Notes: generated by a model from the sequence alone, not told the origin. Shown: positions 14,788 to 22,338, counted from the stretch's first letter. The stretch is 44,423 bases of DNA from a virus (IMGVR_UViG_3300046507_000145:1-44423); one strand, 5' to 3'. Translations and numbers: made by a program.

Positions 14788-15539
14788 TGCCTCGCATACT
14801 CCTCATTGACGGCGACGTGCTCGCCTACAAGGCCTCCTGCGCGATCGAGAAGGCCGTCGAGTGGGAGCCGGGCTACTGGACGTGGCACTGCGACGAGACC
14901 GCTGTGAAGAAGGCGATCAGAGAACAGATCGACCTCTACATGTCGAAGCTCGAAGCAGACGAGTGCCGCATCTGTCTCACGGACTACGAGAACACCAACT
15001 GGCGAATGGCCGTTCTGCCCACCTACAAGGGCAAGCGGTCCAACGTGAAGAAGCCTCTGGTGCTCAAGCCCGTGCGTCAGTGGCTCCTCGAACGCCACAA
15101 GGCCATCCTCCGGCCGACGCTGGAAGGCGACGACGTGATGGGCATCCTCGCGACGTGGCCGGGGCTCAAGGGCGAGAAGATCATCGTGTCCATCGACAAG
15201 GACATGAAGACCATCCCGTGCCTGTACGTGCGTGAGTACGGCGACGAGCCGGTGGAGATCACCGAGCCCGATGCCGATCGCTGGCACATGTACCAGACGC
15301 TCATGGGCGATCAGGTCGACGGCTACAGTGGGTTGCCCGGCGTTGGACCGAAGAAGGCCGAGGCCATCCTAGATCAAGCTGAAGGTTCACTCTGGTCGGC
15401 TGTCGTCAAGGCCTACGAGAAGAAGAACCTCGGCGAGGAAGAGGCACTCACCCAAGCCCGCGTTGCTCGCATCCTGCGCGCCACCGACTTCAACTTCAAA
15501 ACCAAGGAGCCAATCCTTTGGCAACCTCCATCAAGCTGA
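14787..15539 (+). CDS. gp6: 5'-3' exonuclease (T7 gp6)
   Basis: This 250-residue FEN/PIN-type nuclease removes RNA primers and degrades host DNA. The N-terminus MPRILLIDGDVLAYKA carries the first metal-binding Asp. TLEGDDVMGILAT, IIVSIDKDMKTI and LMGDQVDGYSGLPGVGPKKAE give the later acidic residues and the helix-hairpin-helix. ATG 14787 is chosen over GTG 14784 because GAAAGGGGAG lies 3-8 bases upstream and the conserved start is PRILLIDGD. It lies after DNA polymerase, as in T7. Confidence 0.93.
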   Translation: MPRILLIDGDVLAYKASCAIEKAVEWEPGYWTWHCDETAVKKAIREQIDLYMSKLEADECRICLTDYENTNWRMAVLPTYKGKRSNVKKPLVLKPVRQWLLERHKAILRPTLEGDDVMGILATWPGLKGEKIIVSIDKDMKTIPCLYVREYGDEPVEITEPDADRWHMYQTLMGDQVDGYSGLPGVGPKKAEAILDQAEGSLWSAVVKAYEKKNLGEEEALTQARVARILRATDFNFKTKEPILWQPPSS

Positions 15540-15715
15540 AGGTTGGCTACGTGCTGCTGCGTCATGGTGACCCGGTGAAGACCGGGCGCTACGGCGCACA
15601 GACTGCGAAGCTCTACCAGCACGCCGGTCGAGCACGGGCAGCCGCAGCTCGCATCTATCGGCACCGAGGCGAGGTGCTGGTCACCGAGGCGTTCATTGAG
15701 GTTCCCGGCGAATGA
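15518..15715 (+). CDS. Hypothetical protein (65 aa)
   Basis: TTG 15518 has GGAG upstream and overlaps the exonuclease gene end by 22 bases. The product is basic and beta-rich at its start (IKLKVGYVLLRHGDPVKTGRY) with an Ala-rich helix (RARAAAARIYRHRG) in the middle. It ends EVPGE, whose stop overlaps the next ATG. No family is recognised. Overlaps on both sides suggest coupled translation within the exonuclease operon. Confidence 0.6.
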   Translation: MATSIKLKVGYVLLRHGDPVKTGRYGAQTAKLYQHAGRARAAAARIYRHRGEVLVTEAFIEVPGE

Positions 15716-15948
15716 TCACCGTTAGCCTGGCAATCCAGATCGCCGCCTCGATCACCGCTGGCGCCTCCTCGTGGGCGTACGGCAACAAGTGGACCTCCGG
15801 CCCGCTGCTCGGCATCGTCAGCCAATTCCCTTGGTGGGCACTGATGCTCCACGACGGCCTCTGGGGCCTACTGCCGGCGAACGTCCTGTTCGCAGGAATG
15901 CACATCCGCAACTTCATCAAATGGCGAAAGGAAGCCAATGACGCTTAA
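15712..15948 (+). CDS. Small membrane protein, PnuC-like in pattern (78 aa)
   Basis: ATG 15712 overlaps the preceding TGA. Three hydrophobic segments are visible: about 2-22 (TVSLAIQIAASITAGASSW), 28-48 (SGPLLGIVSQFPWWALML) and 50-68 (GLWGLLPANVLFAGMHIRN), followed by a basic FIKWRKEAN end. The WGLLP..N..F...IRNFIKW pattern resembles the last spans of PnuC-type transporters and of many short phage membrane proteins. It is far too short for a full transporter. The function is unknown. Confidence 0.7.
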   Translation: MITVSLAIQIAASITAGASSWAYGNKWTSGPLLGIVSQFPWWALMLHDGLWGLLPANVLFAGMHIRNFIKWRKEANDA

Positions 15949-16417
15949 GCCGACCACCTGCACCTTCTGCCAGAAGTCCGTTGTGCTCCCCTGCGAGAGC
16001 AGCGGCTCGGCCGATCGTTGCAGCCAGTATCGCACTGCCGGCCAGCTCGGCCTGTCCGCTGTTGGCAAAGCGGTGGACCTCCCGTTGAACCCGGCGCCGA
16101 CCGCGCAGGCTGCCCCAGTGGCTGATGACGCTGAGCTGCTGGCGCTGAAGGCCAGCACCGCACCGCCGTCCCCGCTCACCGTCCAGATCGGCGGCAGCCA
16201 CTACAAGAACATGCCCATCCAGCCGCTCGTCTACAGCGAGATGAACAATCTCAGCTTCACCGAGGCGAGCGTGGTCAAGTATGTCTCGCGATGGCAGAGC
16301 AAGAACGGCATCGAAGACCTGAAGAAGGCCCGCGATATGCTGGACAAGAAGATCGCTCTGGAGCAGGCCCGAGCTGACGTGATGGAGAAGCTCAGTGCCA
16401 TCTTCGCAGCTCTCTGA
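15938..16417 (+). CDS. Zinc-finger protein with DUF3310-like domain (T7 gp1.7-like end)
   Basis: This is a 159-residue protein from ATG 15938. The N-terminus has CTFCQK...C..S.....C (about 8-28), a probable zinc site. After an Ala/Pro linker, the C-terminal part IGGSHYKNMPIQPLVYSEMN, then SVVKYVSRWQSKNGIEDLKKARDML, is a clear DUF3310 pattern. That domain forms the C-terminal part of T7 gp1.7, a nucleotide kinase. Here only the domain is present, so a nucleotide-metabolism role is possible but not established. Confidence 0.8.
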   Translation: MTLKPTTCTFCQKSVVLPCESSGSADRCSQYRTAGQLGLSAVGKAVDLPLNPAPTAQAAPVADDAELLALKASTAPPSPLTVQIGGSHYKNMPIQPLVYSEMNNLSFTEASVVKYVSRWQSKNGIEDLKKARDMLDKKIALEQARADVMEKLSAIFAAL

Positions 16418-16589
16418 GCGCCTCAAGGAGCGCATCAAGCGCCACAACAGGTACAAGGTCGAGGCAGCGATGCTCGCGACCAAGTACCTCAAGAGCCACG
16501 ACTTTGCCGAGGCGGCGCGCTGGTCGGACACCGCAAGGTCCCACCGGTTCGTCGTTGAGGTGCTCACGGAGTTGGTCGGTGTCAGTTAG
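16395..16589 (+). CDS. Hypothetical helical protein (64 aa)
   Basis: GTG 16395 lies inside the end of the previous gene (23-base overlap) with GGAGAAG upstream. The product is basic and helical throughout (PSSQLSERLKERIKRHNRY, then MLATKYLKSHDFAEAARWSD). No membrane span or motif is seen. It overlaps the next small gene by 11 bases. The operon position suggests a middle gene of unknown role. Confidence 0.6.
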   Translation: MPSSQLSERLKERIKRHNRYKVEAAMLATKYLKSHDFAEAARWSDTARSHRFVVEVLTELVGVS

Positions 16590-16779
16590 CGCAATCTCAG
16601 ACGAAGAGCTGCTGCGGCGTGCTGTTAAGTCAGCCCGCAGTCGGGAGTATCAGCGCTCCCAATTGCACCCTAGGTGGGTTGCGGTGATGGACGCCTTTGG
16701 GCTCGGCTCTACCTACGCGGCCGAGCTGTGCAAGCGGTTCGATCTGGACCCCGGCGAGTACGTGCGCGCAAGCGTTTGA
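16579..16779 (+). CDS. Hypothetical protein (66 aa), last middle gene
   Basis: GTG 16579 has GGAG 8 bases upstream and overlaps the previous gene. The product starts SVSAISDEELLRRAVKSARS and has a helix-turn-helix-like C-terminal half (HPRWVAVMDAFGLGSTYAAE, then LCKRFDLDPGEYV). DNA binding is possible but not demonstrable from this alone. The strong terminator at 16789 follows 10 bases after its stop, which marks the end of the middle transcription unit. Confidence 0.65.
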   Translation: MSVSAISDEELLRRAVKSARSREYQRSQLHPRWVAVMDAFGLGSTYAAELCKRFDLDPGEYVRASV

Positions 16780-16788
16780 AGACAAAAG

Positions 16789-16819
16789 AATTAGGCAGAT
16801 TACCCCTGCCTAATTTTTT
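16789..16819 (+). terminator. Strong intrinsic terminator ending the middle region
   Basis: AATTAGGCAG pairs perfectly with CTGCCTAATT across a 7-base loop and runs into TTTTTT. It separates DNA-metabolism genes from late genes. The late promoter P5 starts three bases after it. Confidence 0.92.
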
Positions 16820-16821
16820 CG

Positions 16822-16838
16822 GTTGCCCGTTCCTCTAG
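16822..16838 (+). promoter_or_regulatory. Divergent phage RNA polymerase promoter P5 (late)
   Basis: GTTGCCCGTTCCTCTAG matches the consensus at 12 of 17 positions, with the CCTCTAG end intact. It directly follows the terminator and precedes all virion genes. The short leader may form a GTTCCTC/GAGGAAC stem. Confidence 0.65.
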
Positions 16839-16862
16839 ATAAACAAACTCTGAGGAACCGAA

Positions 16863-17048
16863 ATGCCCGACGAGTTTCCCCCGGTGCCGGCCGATCTGCT
16901 CGCCGCGCTGGAGCTTCTATTCCCCGACCGCTGCCCCGATCTGGCAACGCCCGAGCGTGAGCTATGGGCACAGGTAGGCCGCTGCGAAGTCGTGCGGCTG
17001 CTGCGCGCGCGGTTCACCGAGCAGAACGACACCGTCATTCAAAGGTAA
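16863..17048 (+). CDS. Hypothetical acidic protein (61 aa), first late gene
   Basis: ATG 16863 has TGAGGAA upstream and is the first start after promoter P5. The product is acidic and Leu-rich (PDEFPPVPADLLAALELLFP, then two Cys at CPD and RCEV) and helical. No membrane span is seen. Its end lies 6 bases before the next start. It resembles no T7 protein; the position before the portal gene suggests a virion or assembly role, but this is only positional. Confidence 0.7.
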   Translation: MPDEFPPVPADLLAALELLFPDRCPDLATPERELWAQVGRCEVVRLLRARFTEQNDTVIQR

Positions 17049-17053
17049 CCACC

Positions 17054-17284
17054 GTGTGCGCCGCAGTCCTTGACAATTGGTTCGGCATCGATCGGCCGAC
17101 CGCTCAGCAGCCTATTGCGCCGCTGCCCGCTCAGATCGCAAACCCCAGCGCAGCCTCAACGCAGTCCGACCTCACTCCCTCCAGTGACAACCCGGTCGCG
17201 AAGGCGAAGCGCATGGGCACCTCCAGCCTCCGCATCGACCGCACTGGCGGCGCCTCGGCTGGCTTGAACATCCCGCAGGCGTAA
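17054..17284 (+). CDS. Small virion protein candidate (T7 gp6.7/gp7.3-like)
   Basis: This 76-residue protein starts at GTG 17054 with AAGG upstream, immediately before the portal gene. It begins MCAAVLDNWFG, is Pro/Ala/Ser-rich and low in structure in the middle, and ends SLRIDRTGGASAGLNIPQA. T7 gp6.7 and gp7.3 are similarly short, begin MC (gp6.7), are Ser/Gly-rich, and lie just before the portal gene. They are ejected with the DNA or help tail assembly. Similarity is in position and composition, not clear alignment. Confidence 0.6.
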   Translation: MCAAVLDNWFGIDRPTAQQPIAPLPAQIANPSAASTQSDLTPSSDNPVAKAKRMGTSSLRIDRTGGASAGLNIPQA

Positions 17285-17291
17285 CGCAGCA

Positions 17292-18836
17292 ATGGCACAG
17301 TCCGCTGCGAGCCGCTACTCGCAGCTTGAGACGAACCGCACTGTATTCCTACAGCGCGCTCGTGACGCTGCGGTGCTCACCATTCCCAGCTTGATGCCAC
17401 CTGATGGTCACTCAAGCTCAACCAAGCTCCCCACTCCGTTTCAGGGCATCGGCGCCCGTGGCGTGAACAACCTCGCCTCGCGCTTGCTGCTCGCCCTCTT
17501 GCCGCCCAACAGCCCGTTCTTCCGCTTGCAGATCGACGACTTCACTTTGGAGAAGATCACGCAGCGGCAGGGCATGCGTGCTGAAGTCGACAAGGCGCTC
17601 AACAAGATCGAGCGCGCTGCGATGACGGAGATCGAGACGCAGGCCATGCGCGTCACCGCGTTCGAGGCTATCAAGCATCTCATCAACGACGGCAACGCGC
17701 TCGTCTATCTGCCCGACACAGGTGGCCTCAAGCTCTTCCGGTTGGACCGCTATGTGGTCTGCCGTGACCCGATGGGCAACGTGCTGGAGCTTCTGACGAA
17801 GGAAGACCTCGCGTACTCAGCGATGCCCGAGCACATCAGGCCGCTGCTTCCGCACGGTCACGAGAGCAAGAGCCCTCACGACAAGTGCGCCCTCTATACT
17901 TGGGTGCAGCGATCACCGGATGGCAAGTTCTGGAAAATCCATCAGGAAGTCCACGACGCCATCATCCCCGGTTCGTACGGCACGTACCCCATCGCCAAGT
18001 CCCCTTGGATACCGCTTCGGTGGTCCAAGATCGACGGCGAGGACTACGGTCGTGGCTACGTCGAGGAATACATCGGTGACCTCCAGTCGCTCGAAGTGCT
18101 CTCTCGTGCAATCGTCGAGGGCTCTGCGGCTGCGGCCAAGGTGCTCTTCCTCGTGAAGCCGAACGGCACCACGAACATGAAGGTCATTCAGGACGCGCCC
18201 AACACCGCGGTGCGCGCCGGCAATGCAGAGGATGTCACCGTCCTCCAGATGGGCAAGTTCAACGACTTCAAGGTCGCGCAAGGCGTGATGGAGTCGATTG
18301 AGAAGCGCATCAGCATGGCCTTCCTGCTGAACTCCAGCGTGCAGCGTAATGGCGAGCGCGTGACTGCGGAAGAGATCAGGTACGTTGCTGCTGAGCTGGA
18401 AGACAGCCTCGGCGGTGTCTACTCGATCCTGTCGCAAGAGTTTCAGCTCCCGTTCGTCACGCGCATCCTGTGGCAGATGGAGAGGACCAAGAAGCTACCG
18501 GCGTTGCCGCGTGGCCTCGTGCGTCCCGTCATCACCACCGGCCTCGAAGCGCTCGGGCGAGGACAAGACCTCACGAAGCTCGACACGCTGTTGCAGCGCC
18601 TTGCGCCGCTCGGCCCCGAAACGATCGCTCAGTACCTCAAGGTCGGCGACTACATCACCCGCGTCGGCACCGCACTCGGTATCGATATGGATGGACTGGT
18701 CGCAACTGAAGAGGAAGTGCAGGCCCGCCAGCAGGCAGCGCAGGCACAAGAGATGATGTCGAAACTCGGCCCCAAGGGCATGGACATCGTCAGAGATCAA
18801 CTCAAACCACAGGCACCTAATGCCCAAGGCCAGTAA
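17292..18836 (+). CDS. gp8: Portal / head-tail connector protein (T7 gp8)
   Basis: This 514-residue protein (T7 gp8: 536) forms the dodecameric portal through which DNA enters and leaves the capsid. The N-terminal SRYSQLETNRTVFLQRARDA and TPFQGIGARGVNNLASRLL regions are typical of the T7-type connector. So are the central GEDYGRGYVEEYIGDLQSLE and the later MAFLLNSSVQRNGERVTAEE and LGGVYSILSQEFQLPFV stretches. The C-terminus is Gln/Ala-rich. ATG 17292 follows the gp6.7-like gene by 7 bases. It is followed by the scaffold as in T7. Confidence 0.96.
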   Translation: MAQSAASRYSQLETNRTVFLQRARDAAVLTIPSLMPPDGHSSSTKLPTPFQGIGARGVNNLASRLLLALLPPNSPFFRLQIDDFTLEKITQRQGMRAEVDKALNKIERAAMTEIETQAMRVTAFEAIKHLINDGNALVYLPDTGGLKLFRLDRYVVCRDPMGNVLELLTKEDLAYSAMPEHIRPLLPHGHESKSPHDKCALYTWVQRSPDGKFWKIHQEVHDAIIPGSYGTYPIAKSPWIPLRWSKIDGEDYGRGYVEEYIGDLQSLEVLSRAIVEGSAAAAKVLFLVKPNGTTNMKVIQDAPNTAVRAGNAEDVTVLQMGKFNDFKVAQGVMESIEKRISMAFLLNSSVQRNGERVTAEEIRYVAAELEDSLGGVYSILSQEFQLPFVTRILWQMERTKKLPALPRGLVRPVITTGLEALGRGQDLTKLDTLLQRLAPLGPETIAQYLKVGDYITRVGTALGIDMDGLVATEEEVQARQQAAQAQEMMSKLGPKGMDIVRDQLKPQAPNAQGQ

Positions 18837-18960
18837 GACCGAAGCTGAAACCGAAGGCGCCACCGAAGTGGCACCGACGTTTGAACCGAAGACTGAGACG
18901 ACCGAAGAGGGGACGTTCACCACGGACCCGCACGGCGTCGTCGTTCACACGAGGCACTGA
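18820..18960 (+). CDS. Small acidic protein between portal and scaffold (46 aa)
   Basis: ATG 18820 lies within the portal gene end (17-base overlap) with AGG upstream. The product is rich in Thr, Glu and Lys (ASKTEAETEGATEVAPTFEP...) and ends VVVHTRH. It is likely disordered. Its TGA overlaps the scaffold ATG (TGATG), so it may serve translational coupling of portal and scaffold as much as encode a functional peptide. Short acidic genes at this position are seen in other podophages. The function is unknown. Confidence 0.6.
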   Translation: MPKASKTEAETEGATEVAPTFEPKTETTEEGTFTTDPHGVVVHTRH

Positions 18961-19775
18961 TGACTGTCGCGCTCAATACCGGGACCGTTGAGTCCACGGA
19001 GACCACCCCGGCTCCGGCTGGGCACGACGCCGCGATGATTGCGAAGGCGGACGCCGGCACTACCGTTGCTGCTCCAGCAGCGGCTGCCCCTGCGTCCCCG
19101 GAGCGTCCCGCCTGGCTGCCCGAGAAGTTCGCCACCGCCGAAGACTTCGCGAAGTCCTACACGGAGCTGGAGAAGAAGCTCGGCACCACGCCGGCTGCTG
19201 CGAAGCCCGCAGAGACCAAACCCGCTGGGACCGAAATCCCGACCGCCGAAGCGCAGACGCAGGTGGAGCAGGCAGGCCTCAACTTCGACGAAGTGAACGC
19301 TGAGTTCGCCAAGGACGGCAAGCTGTCCGATGCGACTTACGACAAGCTCGCGAAGGGCGGCATCAACAAGACCACGGTCGACGGCTACATCGCAGGCCAG
19401 CAGGCCCTTGCTACGCAGATGCGCGGTGAGGTGTTCTCTGTCGCCGGCAGCGAAGAGCAGTACACCGACATGGTCGCGTGGGCGAAGGACAACATGTCCG
19501 CCGACGAGATCGCCGCTTACAACTCGACGATGAACTCGAAGAGCCTCCCGTCCATGAAGTTGGCCGTTGAGGGTCTCAAGGCTCGCTTCGTGTCCGCCAA
19601 TGGCAGCTCTCCGCAGCTCGTCAGTGGCCGTAGCGGCTCTGGCTCTCAGGCAACCGGTGACGCGTTCCGATCGACCGCTGAACTCACCACCGCGATGAAG
19701 GACCCGCGCTATGCGTCGGACCCTGCGTATCGCAAGGACGTGAGCGATCGGTTGGCTCGTTCCAACATCATGTAA
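18960..19775 (+). CDS. gp9: Capsid assembly scaffolding protein (T7 gp9)
   Basis: This 271-residue protein (T7 gp9: 307) guides procapsid assembly and then leaves. Its first 90 residues are Ala/Pro/Thr-rich and disordered apart from PAWLPEKFATAEDFAKSYTE, a segment common in T7-type scaffolds. The centre and C-terminus are helical (EEQYTDMVAWAKDNMSADEI, then LAVEGLKARF) and the end carries basic residues (RKDVSDRLARSN) that could contact the coat. ATG 18960 overlaps the previous stop. Normally the major capsid gene follows; here the lysis genes are inserted. Confidence 0.92.
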   Translation: MTVALNTGTVESTETTPAPAGHDAAMIAKADAGTTVAAPAAAAPASPERPAWLPEKFATAEDFAKSYTELEKKLGTTPAAAKPAETKPAGTEIPTAEAQTQVEQAGLNFDEVNAEFAKDGKLSDATYDKLAKGGINKTTVDGYIAGQQALATQMRGEVFSVAGSEEQYTDMVAWAKDNMSADEIAAYNSTMNSKSLPSMKLAVEGLKARFVSANGSSPQLVSGRSGSGSQATGDAFRSTAELTTAMKDPRYASDPAYRKDVSDRLARSNIM

Positions 19776-19790
19776 ACCAAAGGTGCACCT

Positions 19791-20054
19791 ATGACCGACA
19801 CTTCTGTGCCGAAGGTGCGACAGAAGAAGTACGGTCTGGTGCACGATTGGCACTGGGTAGTGAACCACGCGTGGTCCTTTTGGGCCACCGTGCTCGCGTT
19901 CCTCTTCTCTGTCGCCGAAGCGGCTCTCCCCTATGTGCTCGTTGCTCCAGAGCAGCGCGCGGACCCGCTCGCGGCAATCATCATGGCTGTCATCACTGGC
20001 GCTGCGATGATCTTACGCTTCGTCGCTCAGCGGGAGGTGGGTGACGATGGCTAG
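19791..20054 (+). CDS. Holin candidate (87 aa, two membrane spans)
   Basis: This is a short protein with a Trp-rich cytoplasmic start (DWHWVVNHAWSFW) and two membrane spans (about 30-50 and 60-80). The first ends in SVAEAALPYVL. Its last 8 bases overlap the endolysin gene, the normal arrangement for a holin gene, and Rz/Rz1 follow. With a SAR endolysin downstream it may act as a pinholin that depolarises the membrane, or as a canonical holin. It has a GTGCACCT-region start at ATG 19791. The family resembles Trp-rich phage holins often listed as DUF7940-like. It is the best holin candidate of the genome. Confidence 0.8.
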   Translation: MTDTSVPKVRQKKYGLVHDWHWVVNHAWSFWATVLAFLFSVAEAALPYVLVAPEQRADPLAAIIMAVITGAAMILRFVAQREVGDDG

Positions 20055-20616
20055 CTTCAAGAAGGCCGCAACGTGGCTCAGCGTGTGCGGCGTGTTCGTG
20101 ACTGGCTTCGAGGGCGTTGCTCTCAAGGCCTATCCCGACCGCCTCGCGCACAACATCCCCACGGTCTGCGCAGGCGAGACTGAAGGCGTCAAGCTCGGTG
20201 ACCACTACACCGAAGCTCAGTGCGCCGAGATGCTCGCCAAGAAGCTCCCGCGCTACTGGAGCGAGATCGAACCTTCCATCAAGGTGAAGGTCAGCGACAA
20301 CGAGAAGATCGCGTACACCTCGTTCGCCTACAACGTCGGCTCAGCCGCGTTCCGTAAGTCGAGCATGGTCCGCAAGCTCAACGCTGGTGACCACAAGGGC
20401 GCCTGCAATGCGCTCCTCGCGTACGACATGGCGAGCGGCAAGCACATCAAAGGCTTGAAGCGCCGTCGCATCGCTGAACGCAACATCTGTCTCACGCCCG
20501 ATGGCTCGAAGCCTGTCGAGCAAGAGAGCATCGTAACGCACTCGCCGAAGTCCGCGCTGGCTGTGAAGCCCGCTCCGGTCTGCACTGGCTGGTGGATATT
20601 CAAGAGGTGTCACTGA
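20047..20616 (+). CDS. SAR endolysin, GH24 lysozyme
   Basis: This 189-residue muramidase cleaves peptidoglycan. ATG 20047 is preferred to GTG 20041 because GGGAGG lies 9 bases upstream. The N-terminal hydrophobic stretch ATWLSVCGVFVTG is short, weakly hydrophobic and contains Cys, as in signal-arrest-release endolysins that are exported by the host Sec system. The catalytic region follows: FEGVALKAYPD with E22 and D31, and PTVCAGET. Its C-terminal part is Lys/Ser-rich. T7 uses an amidase (gp3.5) instead, so this cassette has been acquired from another phage type. Confidence 0.92.
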   Translation: MASFKKAATWLSVCGVFVTGFEGVALKAYPDRLAHNIPTVCAGETEGVKLGDHYTEAQCAEMLAKKLPRYWSEIEPSIKVKVSDNEKIAYTSFAYNVGSAAFRKSSMVRKLNAGDHKGACNALLAYDMASGKHIKGLKRRRIAERNICLTPDGSKPVEQESIVTHSPKSALAVKPAPVCTGWWIFKRCH

Positions 20617-20921
20617 TGTGGGCTCTCACTGCATTCTGGTGGGCCGTGAAGAACTGGAAGCTGCTCGCTCTTGTCGCGGCTGTCATCTCCATCTTCACGC
20701 TCGGCTACAAGCTGCGCTCCGCACAGGACGCGTATGAGCAGGTGGAGACACTCCAGCGTCGCCTGGGTGCACTCCAGTTGGTCTCGAAGTCCGACAGCAT
20801 TCGCGCTGAGAAGGACGCAAAGCGCATTCAAGAACTCGAAGGTCTCGCTCGTGAAACCCCTCGCAATGACGGTCCTTGCCTTGACCGGGATGCTGCTCGC
20901 CGCGTGCGGACCATCCGATAA
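20616..20921 (+). CDS. Rz: Rz-like inner-membrane spanin
   Basis: This 101-residue protein starts at ATG 20616, overlapping the endolysin stop (TGATG). It has an N-terminal membrane span (about 12-30: NWKLLALVAAVISIFTLGY) and a long periplasmic coiled coil (AQDAYEQVETLQRRLGALQL...RIQELEGLA). It ends with the CLDRDAARRVRTIR pattern typical of Rz. With Rz1 it fuses inner and outer membranes at the last step of lysis. The Rz1 gene starts inside it in a different frame, the classical embedded arrangement. Confidence 0.88.
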   Translation: MWALTAFWWAVKNWKLLALVAAVISIFTLGYKLRSAQDAYEQVETLQRRLGALQLVSKSDSIRAEKDAKRIQELEGLARETPRNDGPCLDRDAARRVRTIR

Positions 20922-21123
20922 GGAAGTCCCGGCTGCGCTCCCGTATGCGCCGGCCGATCTACAGCACTGCTTCCGCGAAGCCACTGGTGTGCCCGATAAG
21001 GCACTGACGGTGTCCGAGGTGGAAGCTCTGTGGAAAGAAGATCGCGTGCGTCTCATCGTCAACAAGCGATGCGGCGAACGTATGCAGGCTTGGTACGCTA
21101 GTCTGCGGAAGAATTGGAAATGA
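20851..21123 (+). CDS. Rz1: Rz1-like outer-membrane spanin lipoprotein
   Basis: GTG 20851 (GAAGG upstream) begins inside Rz in another frame. The product has a signal peptide with lipobox (MTVLALTGMLLAACGPSDKE), so the mature lipoprotein starts at Cys. The remaining part is short, Pro-containing, and holds two Cys (HCF, KRCGERM) before a basic WYASLRKNWK end. At 90 residues it is longer than lambda Rz1. The embedded or overlapping arrangement and the lipobox make the call secure. Confidence 0.85.
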   Translation: MKPLAMTVLALTGMLLAACGPSDKEVPAALPYAPADLQHCFREATGVPDKALTVSEVEALWKEDRVRLIVNKRCGERMQAWYASLRKNWK

Positions 21124-21357
21124 CCTAAGCCCGTTAGGGCAGAGCGGATTGCAACCGCGCGCGAGGTGAAAGCCCTCGCACTACTTTGGGAAGCCCTCAG
21201 TCACACCTGCGTTCTTACGCGGTGACCTCTGGCACGCCAGAACATCTCCACACCACTTGGCCCGATGCGTCGGACAACCTTGATGCGTGAGTGAGCACGT
21301 TCACAGCGGAAGCCAATTCCACACTTCCCCAAAACGCTCACAAGAGTTTTCTCTACA
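21124..21357 (+). ncRNA. Structured leader of the major capsid gene
   Basis: This 234-base noncoding gap lies between Rz1 and the capsid gene. It contains CCTAA/TTAGG (21124-21138), GCGG/CCGC around ATTGCAA (21144-21158), a GAAA-loop hairpin with GCGAGG/CCTCGC (21161-21179), an imperfect GTCAC..GTGAC stem (21209-21237) and TCTGGC/GCCAGA. The GAAA hairpin and the following GCAC-A-TTT pattern match the leader at 12268-12292, with different stem bases. No phage promoter is visible. It may be an RNA processing or stability element that boosts capsid translation. Confidence 0.55.
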
Positions 21358-22338
21358 ATGGCAAACGCAAACGTCGTCCGCTCCGGCCAGATCAATGGCT
21401 CCGGTGATGTGGACGCGCTCTTCCTCAAGGTGTTCGCAGGCGAAGTCCTGACTGCCTTCGAGGTCAACAACATCGCTCTGGCGTACACTCAGGTCAAGAC
21501 CATCTCGAACGGCAAGTCGGCCCAGTTCCCGGCGTTCGGTCGCATCGGCGCTGAGTACCACACGCCCGGCAACGAGATCACCGGTCTCCAGATGAGCGGC
21601 GCAGAAGTCGTCATCACCATCGACGATCTCCTGATCTCGCACGCCTTCATCGCCAATATCGACGAGGCCAAGGCGCACTACGACGCCCGTTCGGTCTACT
21701 CGACTGAAATCGGCCGCGCCCTCGCGACGCAGATGGACAAGCACATCCTCCAGACCGCCGTTCTCGCCGCTCGCTCTGCGAACGTCGTGACTGGTCTGCC
21801 GGGTGGCTCCTCGATCTACAACGGCCCGCTCGGCGGTCCCGCGTCGAAGGACTTCCTCGCCACCGGTCTGGACATCGCCTACGCGCTGTTCAAGGCGGCT
21901 GAAATCCTCGACAACAACAGCGTGCCCGACGACGGCCGCGTGTTCATGTGCCGGCCCGGCCAGTACTACGCCCTCATTCAGGCGAAGGACACGATCAACA
22001 GCCTGTGGGGTGGCGCCGGTGCTTACAGCGACGGCAAGATTTTCCGCGTCGCCGGCATCGACATCGTGAAGACGATCAACCTGCCGTCCACCGTCGTCGC
22101 CAACGGCTCCGTGGCCGCGGGCACTGGCAACCGCTACGCGGGTGACTTCACCAAGACCGCTGGTCTGGTGTTCCACCGCTCGGCTGTCGCCACCGTGAAG
22201 CTGCTCGATCTGGGCATGGAAGCTCAGTACGACATCCGTCGTCAGGGCACCCTGATGGTCGCGAAGTTCGCGGTCGGCCACGGCGTGCTGCGTCCCTCTG
22301 GCGCGGTCGAAGTCGTGCAGGGCCTTTCGCCGGTCTAA
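21358..22338 (+). CDS. gp10: Major capsid protein (T7 gp10)
   Basis: This 326-residue HK97-fold coat protein (T7 10A: 345) begins MANANVVRSGQINGSGDVDA LFLKVFAGEVLTAF in the style of T7-type coats. The conserved KTISNGKSAQFPAFGRIGAEYH and DEAKAHYDARSVYSTEIGRAL regions are present. So is the P-domain and C-terminal part with PDDGRVFMCRPGQYYALIQ and KFAVGHGVLRPSGAVEV. No frameshifted second form is evident. A CTATCC-GGATAG dyad and a terminator follow at 22341-22395, paralleling the T7 terminator after gene 10. The ribosome site is weak (AAGAG), so the structured leader may matter. Confidence 0.96.
   Translation: MANANVVRSGQINGSGDVDALFLKVFAGEVLTAFEVNNIALAYTQVKTISNGKSAQFPAFGRIGAEYHTPGNEITGLQMSGAEVVITIDDLLISHAFIANIDEAKAHYDARSVYSTEIGRALATQMDKHILQTAVLAARSANVVTGLPGGSSIYNGPLGGPASKDFLATGLDIAYALFKAAEILDNNSVPDDGRVFMCRPGQYYALIQAKDTINSLWGGAGAYSDGKIFRVAGIDIVKTINLPSTVVANGSVAAGTGNRYAGDFTKTAGLVFHRSAVATVKLLDLGMEAQYDIRRQGTLMVAKFAVGHGVLRPSGAVEVVQGLSPV

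Noticed and set aside
21124-21180. tRNA-like element before the capsid gene
   Set aside because: The GCGG-ATTGCAA-CCGC stem-loop looks like an anticodon arm, but no acceptor stem, D arm or TTC-type T loop can be formed.
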